From Curtobacterium sp. MCJR17_020 (GTDB lineage: Bacteria > Actinomycetota > Actinomycetes > Actinomycetales > Microbacteriaceae), in NCBI RefSeq assembly GCF_003234365.2, contig NZ_CP126260.1, forward strand, positions 1,922,001-1,986,000: a stretch of DNA of 64,000 nt. Reading direction: 5' to 3'. The notes under the pieces were generated by a model. It saw only the letters and a list, made by a program, of their open reading frames with translations. It did no database searches and was not told the DNA's origin. Of the stretch, positions 53,528 through 62,607 are shown one piece after another (position 1 is the stretch's first letter; every line of letters begins with the position of its first letter). The position numbers and the translations under genes were made by a program.

Positions 53528-54963
53528 GCCGGTTCGGCCACCGGCGTGCCCGCGCGGGTCGTCGCGCGGGCCATGCCGACGGCGACGAGCAAGGCGGCGA
53601 CGACCGTCAGGACCACGCCTGCGACGGTGATCCCGCCCTCGAACGCGGCCAGCCGATCGACGCTCCAGGACGTCGTCGCGATGCTGCCCGGCACGAGCAG
53701 CGCCAGCACCGTCCCGGTCGCCGCGATGCCCACCGCGGTCGCGAGCTCGCTCGAGGTGTCGACGAGCGCCGCCCCGACCGACGTCCGGTTCGACGGCAGG
53801 CCCCGGAGCACGTTGTTGCCCGCGACGACCCCGACGACCCGCATCCCCGCGGCGACGAGGACGAGTGCCGCGGCGACCCAGCCGTACCCGGCACGGCCGC
53901 CGACCGTGAAGAGCGCGAGTCCTGCCACGACGGCGCCGGCGCTCAGCCGGGCCGCACGGCCGAGGCCCACCCGCTGCACGAACGGGCCGACGAAGCGTCC
54001 GGACGCCAGGAGCACCACCACCTGTGGCAGCGTCCCGATCGCGGCCAGCGCCGGCGACCACCCCCAGGCGAACTGCAGCTGCAGCGTCACCAGGTAGGAC
54101 AGGCCGGAGACGGCCAGCCCGGAGGCCGCTTTGTACGCCAGACCGCTCGCGACGAGCGGACGGGCGAGCAGGCGCAGGTCGAGCAGCGGCTGTGCCGCAG
54201 TGCGCTCCCGCTGCACGAAGGCCGCCACCGCCGCGACCGTCACGACGACCCCGATCCACCCCGGCCAGGAGGCGCTGCCCGCCTCCGCGAAGAGGGTGGG
54301 CGTCCCGAGTGCACCGACCAGGGCCGTGGTCCCGAACAGCGCGCCGGTCACGTCGATCCGGTCGGGGTGCAGGTCCTCCGGTCGGTCAGCGGGCACGCCG
54401 GCTCGGATGCCGACGAACGCGAGCGCCGCGATCGGGACGTTCACCAGGAGCAGGGCCTGCCACGGCGCCACAGCGAGGGCGAAGCCGCCCGCCGTCGGAC
54501 CGACCGCGAGCCCGACCAGGCCCGCGGTGGAGATGACCGTCAAGGCGCGGACGCGCAGGGCATCGGTGTCGAAGAGCCGGAAGGCCAGGGCCATCGACCC
54601 GGGCGTCGTCATGGCCGCTGCGAGCCCCATCAACGCGCGGACCGCGACGAGTTCGCCGGTCGTGGTGACGAGGGTGGTCGCCAGGGCGGAGAGCGCGAGC
54701 AGCACCAGACCGATGAGCATGACCCGACGTCGGCCGAACCGGTCGGCGACCGCGCCGAACAGGAGCATGAGGGCGCCGAACACGACCGAGTAGGCACCGG
54801 TGGCCCACTGCAGGCCGGTCGTCGACGCGTGGAGTTCTCGGCCGATGGTGGGCAGGGCGACGTTCAGCACCGAGTTGTCGAGCATCTCGAACAGGAAGAC
54901 GGCGGACAGGCCGGCGAGGGCGATCCCGGCGTCGCGGAGCCGGGCGGGGGAACGGTTGGACAC
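53512..54963 (-). CDS. MFS exporter, DHA2 (14-TM) family
   Basis: A 483-residue exporter. TM1 signature: FEMLDNSVLNVALPTIGREL. Motif A-like GAVADRFGRRRVMLIG, and motif C-like GLAVGPTAGGFALAVAPWQALLLVNVP. About 14 helices. I chose GTG 54963 with AAGGAG five to six bases upstream; an adjacent GTG at 54969 is possible. It lies between an SDR (convergent) and an HxlR-type regulator. The substrate is unknown; multidrug export is likely by family. Confidence 0.87.
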   Translation of the reverse strand: MSNRSPARLRDAGIALAGLSAVFLFEMLDNSVLNVALPTIGRELHASTTGLQWATGAYSVVFGALMLLFGAVADRFGRRRVMLIGLVLLALSALATTLVTTTGELVAVRALMGLAAAMTTPGSMALAFRLFDTDALRVRALTVISTAGLVGLAVGPTAGGFALAVAPWQALLLVNVPIAALAFVGIRAGVPADRPEDLHPDRIDVTGALFGTTALVGALGTPTLFAEAGSASWPGWIGVVVTVAAVAAFVQRERTAAQPLLDLRLLARPLVASGLAYKAASGLAVSGLSYLVTLQLQFAWGWSPALAAIGTLPQVVVLLASGRFVGPFVQRVGLGRAARLSAGAVVAGLALFTVGGRAGYGWVAAALVLVAAGMRVVGVVAGNNVLRGLPSNRTSVGAALVDTSSELATAVGIAATGTVLALLVPGSIATTSWSVDRLAAFEGGITVAGVVLTVVAALLVAVGMARATTRAGTPVAEPAQTAL

Positions 54964-55098
54964 GTGCACTCCTTCGAAGAAGAAGTGGCGACTCGTCCGA
55001 GACCGCGTGTGGGTGCCAGGCCGCCGGGGCGACGAGGCGTTTTGCCCTCTGCGAAGACCATACGTCCCGCCGGACGTCCGGTGCAAGCGCGCCGGAGG

Positions 55099-55521
55099 CT
55101 AGCCGGTGACGTCGTAGCGCTCCTGGTGCGCGGCCACCTCGTCGCGGTGGGCTTCCGACCAGCGCTTGAGCTGCCGCACGGTTCCGTGCAGCGAGAGCCC
55201 CAGGTCCGTGAGTTCGTACGTCACCGTCACGGGCACCGTCGCCGTCGCCGTGCGGACGACGAGACCGTCGCGTTCGAGCGACTTCAGCGTCTGCGACAGC
55301 ATCTTCGGACTCACGCCCGCCAGGACGCGACCGAGTTCGGAGTACCGCATCGGCCTCGGGTCGCTGTCGCAGTCCGGGCCGCTCCCGAGTGCCGACAGCA
55401 CGAGCGTCACCCACTTGCCGGAGACCCGTGCGAGCAGCTGCTGGCTCGGGCAGGCTGCCAGGTAGGCGTTGTACTGCGCCTTGGCGTCAGCTCGTCGCTC
55501 GGCGGCGGTCGTGGTCGGCAC
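55099..55521 (-). CDS. HxlR-family regulator
   Basis: A 140-residue winged-helix regulator. CPSQQLLARVSGKWVTLVLSAL is the HxlR opening with its conserved Cys. MRYSELGRVLAGVSPKMLSQTLKSLERDGLV is the recognition region. The start is GTG 55521 with GAGGAG upstream; longer frames lack a site. Divergent from the aldo/keto reductase gene, which it presumably controls via the inverted repeat at 55559. The Cys suggests response to electrophiles or aldehydes, as in HypR/YodB relatives. Confidence 0.86.
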   Translation of the reverse strand: MPTTTAAERRADAKAQYNAYLAACPSQQLLARVSGKWVTLVLSALGSGPDCDSDPRPMRYSELGRVLAGVSPKMLSQTLKSLERDGLVVRTATATVPVTVTYELTDLGLSLHGTVRQLKRWSEAHRDEVAAHQERYDVTG

Positions 55522-55558
55522 AGGGCTCCTCGGGTAGCAACGCACTTCTGGGTAACTC

Positions 55559-55573
55559 CTTCCGAACGGGAAG
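55559..55573. promoter_or_regulatory. Putative HxlR operator
   Basis: CTTCC-N5-GGAAG between the divergent hxlR-type and aldo/keto reductase genes. It differs from the TTCCRYGGAA sites in spacing and is treated separately. Confidence 0.45.
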
Positions 55574-55630
55574 CAGTTCGTCAAGAGTGAAACACGAGCA
55601 ACCGCTCCACAAGTCCTCGAAGGAGATCCG

Positions 55631-56503
55631 ATGACCACCACCACCCCTCGCCTGCCGGGCGGCACCTGGACCCTCGGCGACCGGCCGGTGGCTCGCTTCG
55701 GCTACGGCGCGATGCAGCTCACCGGTCCGTGGGTCGTCGGGCCGCCGAAGGACCACGACGAGGCCGTCGCCGTGCTCCGGGACGCCGTCGCCGGCGGCAT
55801 CACGCACATCGACACCGCCGAGACGTACGGCCCCCGTGTCGCCAACGAGCTGCTGCACGAGGCGCTGCACCCGTACGCCGACGGCCTCGTCATCGCGACC
55901 AAGGTCGGCGCGCGGCGGGACGCCCGAGGCGGTTGGCCGACTGCTCGGGAACCCGACCAACTGCGTGCGCAGGTCGACGACAACCTCGAGACGCTCGGCG
56001 TCGACGTGCTGGACCTCGTCAACCTGCGGCTGGGCGACGCGAACGGTCCGGTCGTAGGGCCGATCTCCTCGGCCTTCGAGACGCTGGTCGACCTGCAGCA
56101 GCAGGGCATCATCCGGCACCTCGGGGTGAGCAACGCGACGACGGACCAGGTGGCGGAAGCGCAGGGGATCGCACCGATCGTGTCGGTGCAGAACATGTAC
56201 AACCTGGCCAATCGGCAGGACGACCCGCTCATCGACCGGCTCGCGGCCGAGGGCATCGCCTACGTGCCGTTCTTCCCGCTCGGCGGCTTCGCCCCGTTGC
56301 AGTCCGAGGTGCTCTCGACCGTGGCGACACGACTCGGGTCGACGCCGATGTCCGTCGCCCTCGCGTGGCTGCTGCGCCGGTCCCCGAACATCCTGCTCAT
56401 CCCGGGCACGTCGTCGCGGGCGCACCTGCGCGAGAACATCGAGGGTGCCTCCGTCGTGCTGAGCGACGACGACCTGCTCGACCTCGAGGGCATCGGCGGC
56501 TGA
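55631..56503 (+). CDS. Aldo/keto reductase
   Basis: A 290-residue TIM-barrel NADPH reductase. Catalytic Asp and Tyr are in HIDTAETYGPRVANELL, and Lys in VIATKVGARRD. The usual active-site His strand reads LDLVNLRLGD, so the His is not conserved. The NADPH phosphate-binding end IPGTSSRAHLRENIEG is normal. GAAGGAG precedes the ATG. Divergent from HxlR, a common pairing for aldehyde detoxification. Confidence 0.87.
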   Translation: MTTTTPRLPGGTWTLGDRPVARFGYGAMQLTGPWVVGPPKDHDEAVAVLRDAVAGGITHIDTAETYGPRVANELLHEALHPYADGLVIATKVGARRDARGGWPTAREPDQLRAQVDDNLETLGVDVLDLVNLRLGDANGPVVGPISSAFETLVDLQQQGIIRHLGVSNATTDQVAEAQGIAPIVSVQNMYNLANRQDDPLIDRLAAEGIAYVPFFPLGGFAPLQSEVLSTVATRLGSTPMSVALAWLLRRSPNILLIPGTSSRAHLRENIEGASVVLSDDDLLDLEGIGG

Positions 56504-56576
56504 GCCCGGCCCGTACCCCGCCGTGTCCGTTACGGTGCTCGTGAGCGGCACCGGCGCTGCTCGAGAGGCAGGACCG

Positions 56577-58637
56577 ATGACGGACCACGCGGCCACCGCG
56601 GCGCAGGAGTTCCTCCGCACGCACGACGAACGGCTCCGTTCCCTGGTCGACCGGGTGGTGCCCGCGGACGAGTACCCGTCGGCGTCCGAGGCCGGCGCGC
56701 TCGACTTCCTGGCCGGGGTGCTGGTCGACCGGCCGGACTGGATGGACCGGCTCCGAGCCGTCGTCGCGCACGAGGGCGTCGACGAGCCCCGGGACGAGGA
56801 CGATCCCGACTGGACCTGGTTCGCCGAACTCGTGGCCGCGGGCTTCTACGCCGACGCCGGGAACGGCGGGAACGCGGGGGAGCGGTCATGGGACATGGTG
56901 GGGTGGCAGCCCGGTCCGCCGGACGGCTGGAGCGTGCCGGTACCGGTACCGACCGCAGCGCCCACGGTCGTGCACCCGTCGCAGCTGGCCGACCGGTACG
57001 ACGCGGTCGTCATCGGGTCGGGCGCCGGCGGGGGTGTCGCGGCGTGCGGGCTCGCCGAGTCCGGTCGGCGCGTGCTCGTGGTCGAGGCCGGTGGGTGGCC
57101 CGGCACCGCGGAACTCAGTCGTGACCACATCCGGAACCCGCGGTCGAGCTGGGGCGTCGCACCGCGGTCGGGGCCGTCCGACGTCGGCAACCCGCGGACG
57201 GTGGCGGACGGTCGCGAGCTCCTGGTGCTCCGGCCTTCGTCACCGGGGTGGCACAACAACGCGGTCACGGCCGGGGGCGGCACACGGGTCTACGGTGCCC
57301 AGGCCTGGCGGTTCGGGCCGCGGGACTTCGCGATGGCGTCGGCGTACGGCGTGCCGGACGGCAGCGCCCTGGCCGACTGGCCGTTCGGGTACGACGAGCT
57401 CGAGCCCTGGTACGAGCGCGCCGAGTGGGAGATCGGGGTCAGCGGCGGTGACGTCGACGGTCCGTGGTCCGGGGAGCGCTCGCGCGCGCGACCGATGCCA
57501 CCGCTGCCGTCGGGGGCGGCGCGCGATCGGCTCGCCGGCGCCGCGGACGCCCTGGGCATCTCGACGGTCCACGTCCCGCTCCTGATCAACTCGACGCCGT
57601 ACCTGGGTCGCCGCGCGTGCGAACAGTGCGGCATGTGCGTGGGCTTCGCGTGCCCGGTCGACGCCAAGAACGGCAGCCAGAACACCATGCTGACCCGCGC
57701 GTTCGCCACCGGGAACGCCTCGATCGTGCTCGAGTCACGGGTCGCCCGGCTGCGCACGGACGGTGCTGGCCGTGTGGTCGGCGTCACGATCGTCGGCACG
57801 GTCGACGGCCACGACTGGCGGGCCGAGGTCGACGCCGCCGAGGTCGTCGTCGCGGCCGGGGCGGTGGAATCGGCACGGCTCCTGCTGAACAGCCGGAGCG
57901 ACCGCGAGCCCGACGGCATCGGCAACCGTGCGGACCAGGTCGGCCGGCACCTGCAGGGCCACGTCTACGGCGGCGCGATGGGGGTCTTCGACGACGTGGT
58001 GGACGACGGTCTCGGACCGGGGCCGTCGATCGCCACCACCGACTACCGGCACGGCGTGCCCGGGCAGATCGGTGGCGGGATCCTGGCGAACGAGTTCATC
58101 GCGACGCCGTCGAACACGTACCAGTACCTCGTCGGCACGGGGCTCGCGCCGCGCTCCGGGCTCGACGGCAAGCACGCGATGCGGGACCTGGCGCGGCGCA
58201 GCATGCGGATCATGGGGCCGATCCAGGAGGTCACCTCGGCCGACGCGCGCGTCCGGGTCGACCCCGCCGTGACGGACCGGTACGGCATCCCGGTGGCGTC
58301 GTTCAGCGGTGGGGTCCACCCCGAGGACGTCCGTGCTCGCGACCACACCAGCGCCCGGAGCGGCGACTGGTTGCGCGCGGCGGGCGCCACGCGCGTGGCG
58401 GAGCTGCACGGTCCGGTCCGGGGCACGAGCGGTGGCCAGCACCAGGCCGGCACGCTCCGGACGGGGACGGACCCGGCGACGTCGGTCGTCGACCCGTTCG
58501 GCCGGGTGTGGGGCCACGACAACCTCCGCGTGACCGACGGCTCGGTGCACGTCACGAACGGCGGGGTCAACCCGGTGCTCACCATCCTGGCGACCGCGAT
58601 GCGGAGCGTCGACGCGATGGTCGCGCAGCACGGTTGA
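56577..58637 (+). CDS. GMC oxidoreductase with N-terminal gluconate-dehydrogenase-subunit-3-like domain
   Basis: A 686-residue fusion. Residues 1-105 resemble the small subunit (subunit 3) of membrane gluconate 2-dehydrogenase (RSLVDRVVPADEYPSASEAGALDFLAGVL). From about 140 a GMC flavoenzyme follows: YDAVVIGSGAGGGVAACGLAESGRRVLVVEAGG (FAD loop). The large-subunit cysteine cluster is CEQCGMCVGFACPVDAKNG, with active-site region GGQHQAGTLRTG and C-terminal VTNGGVNPVLTILATAMR. GAGAGGCAGGA precedes the ATG. No Tat signal is visible, so it may be cytoplasmic, unlike classical gluconate dehydrogenase. Likely polyol or sugar-acid oxidation. Confidence 0.87.
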   Translation: MTDHAATAAQEFLRTHDERLRSLVDRVVPADEYPSASEAGALDFLAGVLVDRPDWMDRLRAVVAHEGVDEPRDEDDPDWTWFAELVAAGFYADAGNGGNAGERSWDMVGWQPGPPDGWSVPVPVPTAAPTVVHPSQLADRYDAVVIGSGAGGGVAACGLAESGRRVLVVEAGGWPGTAELSRDHIRNPRSSWGVAPRSGPSDVGNPRTVADGRELLVLRPSSPGWHNNAVTAGGGTRVYGAQAWRFGPRDFAMASAYGVPDGSALADWPFGYDELEPWYERAEWEIGVSGGDVDGPWSGERSRARPMPPLPSGAARDRLAGAADALGISTVHVPLLINSTPYLGRRACEQCGMCVGFACPVDAKNGSQNTMLTRAFATGNASIVLESRVARLRTDGAGRVVGVTIVGTVDGHDWRAEVDAAEVVVAAGAVESARLLLNSRSDREPDGIGNRADQVGRHLQGHVYGGAMGVFDDVVDDGLGPGPSIATTDYRHGVPGQIGGGILANEFIATPSNTYQYLVGTGLAPRSGLDGKHAMRDLARRSMRIMGPIQEVTSADARVRVDPAVTDRYGIPVASFSGGVHPEDVRARDHTSARSGDWLRAAGATRVAELHGPVRGTSGGQHQAGTLRTGTDPATSVVDPFGRVWGHDNLRVTDGSVHVTNGGVNPVLTILATAMRSVDAMVAQHG

Positions 58638-58673
58638 CCACGTCACCGGTCCGCCACCGATACGGTGGCGTCC

Positions 58674-60053
58674 GTGACCGACGACCCTGAAGCCGCCATC
58701 GCCCAGCACGTCCACGACGCGTGGGACGGTTCCCTGCGGCTCGTGCACATCACGATCTCGGACGAGGACGGCGACGCCTACCCCGGCCAGGACGTCGATC
58801 GGTGGGTGATCGACGTCCGGGTGCCCATCACCGACGACGAGGCCGAAGCGGTGTCGGTCGCCGAGGTCGCCGCGTACACGAGCCGGTCACCGGAGTCGGT
58901 CGAGGCACTGGTGCTCGGCTACCAGGTGTCCGACGTCGACGGGGACTTCGCCGCGGCGATCGTGGTGCCGGACGCCACCGGCGAGACCTTCCTGTCGCTG
59001 CAGACGCACGCCGCCGAGATGCTCGGCAAGCCGGACCTGCTCGCGCTGGACCGGCTCACCGTCCGTCCGGCGTACCGCGGGCTGCCCGGGCTCGTCCCCG
59101 CCGTGCTCGACGCCGTGCGCCGTGGCCCCGCCGGTCGTTCGGCGTCGTGGGTGCTCGCGGACCCCTCGGTGTGGAACGTGCCGTTCGAGGACCAGGACCG
59201 TGCGGCCGGCGAGTTCGTCCAGTGGGCGGACACCCCCGTGCTCGCGTCGATGAACGCAGACCACGAGGACCTCGAGCGGTTGGCCGCCGTGCCCCCGACC
59301 GGCGGCATCGTCATGGGCTCCCGCTCGGACGAGGTGCACCTCGGCGACGCGCTCGACGAGGCGTTGGCACGTCCGGCGATCGCGGTGGCGTTCGCCCTGC
59401 CGCCGAAGCTGCCGGCGAGCATCTGGGCCGCCGCCCCCGAGGACGTCCACGGCGTGCACCCCGACGAGGCCACCGGGTCCATCACCGTCGAGACGCACGA
59501 CGAGCAGCTCGAGGTCGTCGGTTCGCCGGGCACGGCACCGCAGCTGGTCGGGACCTCGGCCTCGGCCGACGCCGCGACGCAGGACTGGCTCCGGGCGGTG
59601 CACCAGCGCTGGTGGCAGTACGAGCCCGGACTGCACGACCGGATCCACGAGGTCGTCGACGAGTACCTGACGTCGGGGGAGATCGAGTCCGTCACCGACG
59701 AGCGCGCCCCGCACCTGCACGCACCGGACCTGCCCGTGTTCCGCACCGAGTGGCCCGGGATCGGCGAGGTGCACCTGGAACCCCTCGGCGAGGACACCGA
59801 ACCCGTCGTGTACGACGCCGTGCTCGAGGTCGGCGATGCCCACGACCACATCGGGGTCGTCGTCGTGCACGAGTCCGGGCACGTCCGGGCGTCCCTCCAC
59901 GACGAGTGGAACCCCGCCCTGGCGGACGTCACCGGTGCGCTCACCCACCTGGTCAGCCTCGGTGCCGGGGAGTTCTTCGCGGACGCGCTGCACGATGAAC
60001 TGTCGGCCGGCGCCGAGCACGCGATCCTGACGGGCGACGTCCGCGGGCACTGA
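58674..60053 (+). CDS. Hypothetical protein (about 459 aa)
   Basis: A large acidic soluble protein with no membrane or signal sequence. Start uncertain: GTG 58674 or GTG 58665 in the same frame. Part of the N-terminal half resembles an acetyltransferase-like fold (LALDRLTVRPAYRGLPGLVPAVLDAVRRG, about 125-155). The rest is mixed alpha/beta (WLRAVHQRWWQYEPGLHDRIHEVVDEYL). I do not recognise a family. It follows the GMC gene in the same direction, 36 bases on. Confidence 0.65.
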   Translation: MTDDPEAAIAQHVHDAWDGSLRLVHITISDEDGDAYPGQDVDRWVIDVRVPITDDEAEAVSVAEVAAYTSRSPESVEALVLGYQVSDVDGDFAAAIVVPDATGETFLSLQTHAAEMLGKPDLLALDRLTVRPAYRGLPGLVPAVLDAVRRGPAGRSASWVLADPSVWNVPFEDQDRAAGEFVQWADTPVLASMNADHEDLERLAAVPPTGGIVMGSRSDEVHLGDALDEALARPAIAVAFALPPKLPASIWAAAPEDVHGVHPDEATGSITVETHDEQLEVVGSPGTAPQLVGTSASADAATQDWLRAVHQRWWQYEPGLHDRIHEVVDEYLTSGEIESVTDERAPHLHAPDLPVFRTEWPGIGEVHLEPLGEDTEPVVYDAVLEVGDAHDHIGVVVVHESGHVRASLHDEWNPALADVTGALTHLVSLGAGEFFADALHDELSAGAEHAILTGDVRGH

Positions 60054-60089
60054 CCGCAGTCGAGCGCCCGGCCCGTCGCCGAGCGCGGC

Positions 60090-60296
60090 TCAGACCGGGC
60101 GGTAGATCGCGATCGGGGGCGCCTGGTCGTCACCGTCGTCGTGCGCGTCGCCGGTGGCGAGCCAGGTCCGCCCCTCGTGCTCGATCGTGGTCGGCAGGTC
60201 GCCGTGCACCAGGATGCGGATGGCGGGGGTGTCACCGTCGATCAGGTCGACGCCGTGGGCCTCGGTCCCGCCCGGGTTGTCGTGCACGTAGCTCAT
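60090..60296 (-). CDS. Small hypothetical protein (68 aa)
   Basis: A short acidic protein (MSYVHDNPGGTEAHGVDLIDGD...ATGDAHDDGDD...IAIYRPV) with alternating strand-like segments. It converges on the 459-residue hypothetical gene. The ribosome site is weak. The regular amino-acid pattern and conserved-looking start support it modestly. Confidence 0.5.
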   Translation of the reverse strand: MSYVHDNPGGTEAHGVDLIDGDTPAIRILVHGDLPTTIEHEGRTWLATGDAHDDGDDQAPPIAIYRPV

Positions 60297-60442
60297 GCTC
60301 CGATCGAACTCCTCCGCGCCTGAGGACCGCGCCTGACGACCGCGCCTCGCGACACCGGACACGCCCGGATCTGCCGCAGAACACGTCGGTGGGCCCGGGA
60401 TCGGGTACAGTCGACTCCGCACGGCCCACACGGCGTGCGAAT

Positions 60443-60514
60443 GCGGATGTGGCGCAGTGGTAGCGCATCACCTTGCCAAGGTGAGGGTCGCGAGTTCGAA
60501 TCTCGTCATCCGCT
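60443..60514 (+). tRNA. tRNA-Gly (anticodon GCC), second copy
   Basis: Identical over its 72 bases to the gene at 12480-12551: acceptor GCGGATG/CATCCGC, anticodon loop TTGCCAA. A TACAGT (60406-60411) upstream may be its -10. Confidence 0.96.
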
Positions 60515-60524
60515 CGGACAGAAC

Positions 60525-60566
60525 AGGACCCCCGGGGTTGCTCGACAGAGCAGCACCGGGGGTTCT
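60525..60566 (+). terminator. Terminator after tRNA-Gly
   Basis: AGGACCCCCGG (60525-60535) pairs with CCGGGGGTTCT (60556-60566), one G-U pair, with an inner TTGCTC/GAGCAG hairpin. Nothing is supported from here to 60777. Confidence 0.75.
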
Positions 60567-60777
60567 GTCGTTCCCGGGCGCCGTGAGCGGGCGCATCCGG
60601 GGGCGCAGGCTTCGGGTACCCGCGCCCACCGGACGCAGAGGCCGCACTGCCCCGAGTGGAGACGCCGGGTGGGTGGCCCAGCGATGTCCCGAAGAGTCAT
60701 CCGGAGCATCGTCGCGGTCGGATTGGACCCCAGTTCGGGGCATGCGGAAAACCGCAAGAACTCCGCAGGAGATGCGG

Positions 60778-61059
60778 TCAGTGATTGCGCGAGCCGCGAT
60801 CCTCGGGTATTGGGATCAGCGCGGCACGGGTACCGGGGAGGCTGATCCAGCGCGCGGAGCCGGCCTCGACCACCGTGACGAGCACGGTGTCGCACGTCCG
60901 GCACCGGGCGACGGAGCCCATCGCCGAGCAGTACACGGCGGTGCGTGCGACCGATCCGCGGGCCCCGCACCCCGCACAACACAGCACCGCCACGGTCGGC
61001 TCCGGACCGAGCACCTCGGACAGGCCCCCCGCGAGCGCGTTGCCGTCGACGACGATCAT
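60778..61059 (-). CDS. DUF6510-like zinc-ribbon protein
   Basis: A 93-residue protein with two Cys pairs (CCAGCGARG and ARCRTCDTV), a zinc-ribbon pattern seen in DUF6510 proteins. It is the last gene of an operon with a ferredoxin-reductase-like flavoprotein and a sulfite-oxidase-like molybdoenzyme, an association often seen in actinobacteria. It overlaps the reductase stop by four bases. A role in electron transfer or metal handling for that pair is inferred. Confidence 0.75.
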   Translation of the reverse strand: MIVVDGNALAGGLSEVLGPEPTVAVLCCAGCGARGSVARTAVYCSAMGSVARCRTCDTVLVTVVEAGSARWISLPGTRAALIPIPEDRGSRNH

Positions 61060-61862
61060 CGGCTGCCCCCGAACCGTTCGGCACGGATGTCGGTGGTGTC
61101 GTGCCCGAGGTCGGCGAGCCAGCGGAGCACCTGCTCGACGAAGGGCGTCGAGCCGCACACGTAGACGAGCGCCCCGGCGTCGGGTGGGAAGACCGCGGCG
61201 GCGAGCGCATCGCGGGTCAGCCGTCCCGCGGGCACGGCGGACCCTGGGGGAGCGGTCCGGCTGTACACGGTGGTCACGTCGAGCGGAGCGTCGGAAGCGA
61301 CGGCGCGGTCGAGTTCGGCGCGGAAGAAGACGTCGTCCGGGGTCCGGACGGCGACGAGCAACCGGAACGGTGCGGGGTCCCCGGCATCGGCGTGCGCGGT
61401 GACCATGGCGACGAGCGGCACGATCCCCGAGCCGCCGGCGATCAGCTGCACTGGACGGTCGGACGCGCCGGGGCGCCACACGAACCAGCCGCCGAGCGGC
61501 CCGTGCACCTCGAGCGCGTCGCCGACCTCGACCGCGTCGACCAGGAACGGGGACACCTCGCCACCCTCGACGCGGTCGACGGCGAGCACGACGTCGGTCC
61601 GGTCGCCCGCCGAGGCGATCGAGTACGAGCGGGATGCCTGGTAGCCGTCCTCGGCCGTGAGCCGCAGGTCCAGGTGCTGGCCCGGGTCGTTCCCCGGCCA
61701 CGTCGGGACGTCCAGGACGACCCGACGGGCGTTCGGGGTCTCGCGCTCCACCGAAGCGACCGTCGCGGGGTGCCAGGCCGGCCGTCTGCGGGGCGCGGGC
61801 CGACCGGCGGGCGCGATCCGGGCCTCCAGGTCGGTGGCCAGGTCGGTGTCGGGAACCGTCAC
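61056..61862 (-). CDS. Ferredoxin-NADP reductase-like FAD protein
   Basis: A 268-residue FNR-family reductase. The FAD motif is RSYSIAS, and GPLGGWFVW follows. The NAD(P) motif is IAGGSGIVPLVAMVTAHAD, and YVCGSTPFVEQVLRWL is the C-terminal nucleotide end. There is no ferredoxin domain. GTG 61862 overlaps the stop of the molybdoenzyme gene (GTGA); GTG 61868 is an alternative. It probably serves as electron partner for the sulfite-oxidase-like enzyme. Confidence 0.87.
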   Translation of the reverse strand: MTVPDTDLATDLEARIAPAGRPAPRRRPAWHPATVASVERETPNARRVVLDVPTWPGNDPGQHLDLRLTAEDGYQASRSYSIASAGDRTDVVLAVDRVEGGEVSPFLVDAVEVGDALEVHGPLGGWFVWRPGASDRPVQLIAGGSGIVPLVAMVTAHADAGDPAPFRLLVAVRTPDDVFFRAELDRAVASDAPLDVTTVYSRTAPPGSAVPAGRLTRDALAAAVFPPDAGALVYVCGSTPFVEQVLRWLADLGHDTTDIRAERFGGSR

Positions 61863-62452
61863 CAGCACCGCTCTTCCTTCCACGGGTCGCCGTGCAGGTT
61901 GTAGCCCGCGTTCTCCCAGAAGCCCGGCTCGTCGTCCGCCTGCATGACGATCCCGCTCACCCACTTCGCGCTCTTCCAGAAGTACAGGTGCGGCACCAGC
62001 AGGCGCGCCGGACCGCCGTGTTCGGGCTCGAGCGGTTCACCGTCGGCCTCGAACGCGATAAACGCCTTGCCGTCCAGCAGCTCGTCGAGGGGCACGTTCG
62101 TCGTGTAGCCGCCGGTGCTGTGCACCATGCAGTGGTCGAGCGACGTGTCGACGTCCTCGAACAGGCGGTCGAGGGGGACGCCGCGCCAGGGCATGTCGAG
62201 CTTGGTCCAGTGGGTGACGCAGTGGATGTCGACGGTGACGTCCTCGACGCCGAGCGCGTGCACCTCGTCCCACGTCCAGGTGTGCAGACCGTTCTCGGTG
62301 CGGATCGAGAAGCTCCACGACGCCGGGTCGACCTCGGGCGTGGCACCGGCTGACAGGACCGGCCAGTCACGCACCAGGGTCTGGCCGGGCGGGATGCGGG
62401 TGTCGTCTCGGTCGGCCCGACGGCCACCGAACCCCCTGGTGAACGTCGCCAT
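61859..62452 (-). CDS. Sulfite oxidase-like molybdopterin enzyme
   Basis: A 197-residue compact SUOX-fold protein. The molybdenum-ligand cysteine is C78 in VDIHCVTHWTKLDMPWRGVP. VHSTGGYTTNVPLDELL and HGGPARLLVPHLYFWKSAKWV are conserved parts of the fold, and GYNLHGDPWKEERCW closes it. CGAGGAGG gives a near-perfect SD before ATG 62452. No signal peptide or heme domain, so this is the short cytoplasmic YedY/SorA-related type paired with an FNR-like protein. Confidence 0.9.
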   Translation of the reverse strand: MATFTRGFGGRRADRDDTRIPPGQTLVRDWPVLSAGATPEVDPASWSFSIRTENGLHTWTWDEVHALGVEDVTVDIHCVTHWTKLDMPWRGVPLDRLFEDVDTSLDHCMVHSTGGYTTNVPLDELLDGKAFIAFEADGEPLEPEHGGPARLLVPHLYFWKSAKWVSGIVMQADDEPGFWENAGYNLHGDPWKEERCW

Positions 62453-62607
62453 GATCCTCCTCGGACGGGATGGTCCGATCATGCTCCGCGCCGGCGGCGC
62501 CCGTGTAACGAGTTCGTAAACACTCGGACGGACGAGGAGCAGGAGTTGGGGGATCGCCGGTCTCCCTCTATCGTTCACCGGAACGATTACAGGAGGGGCC
62601 ACCCCGA

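Noticed and set aside
55559..55573. CTTCC-N5-GGAAG as a further TTCCRYGGAA site
   Set aside because: The centre is three bases wider; it is better explained as the local HxlR operator.
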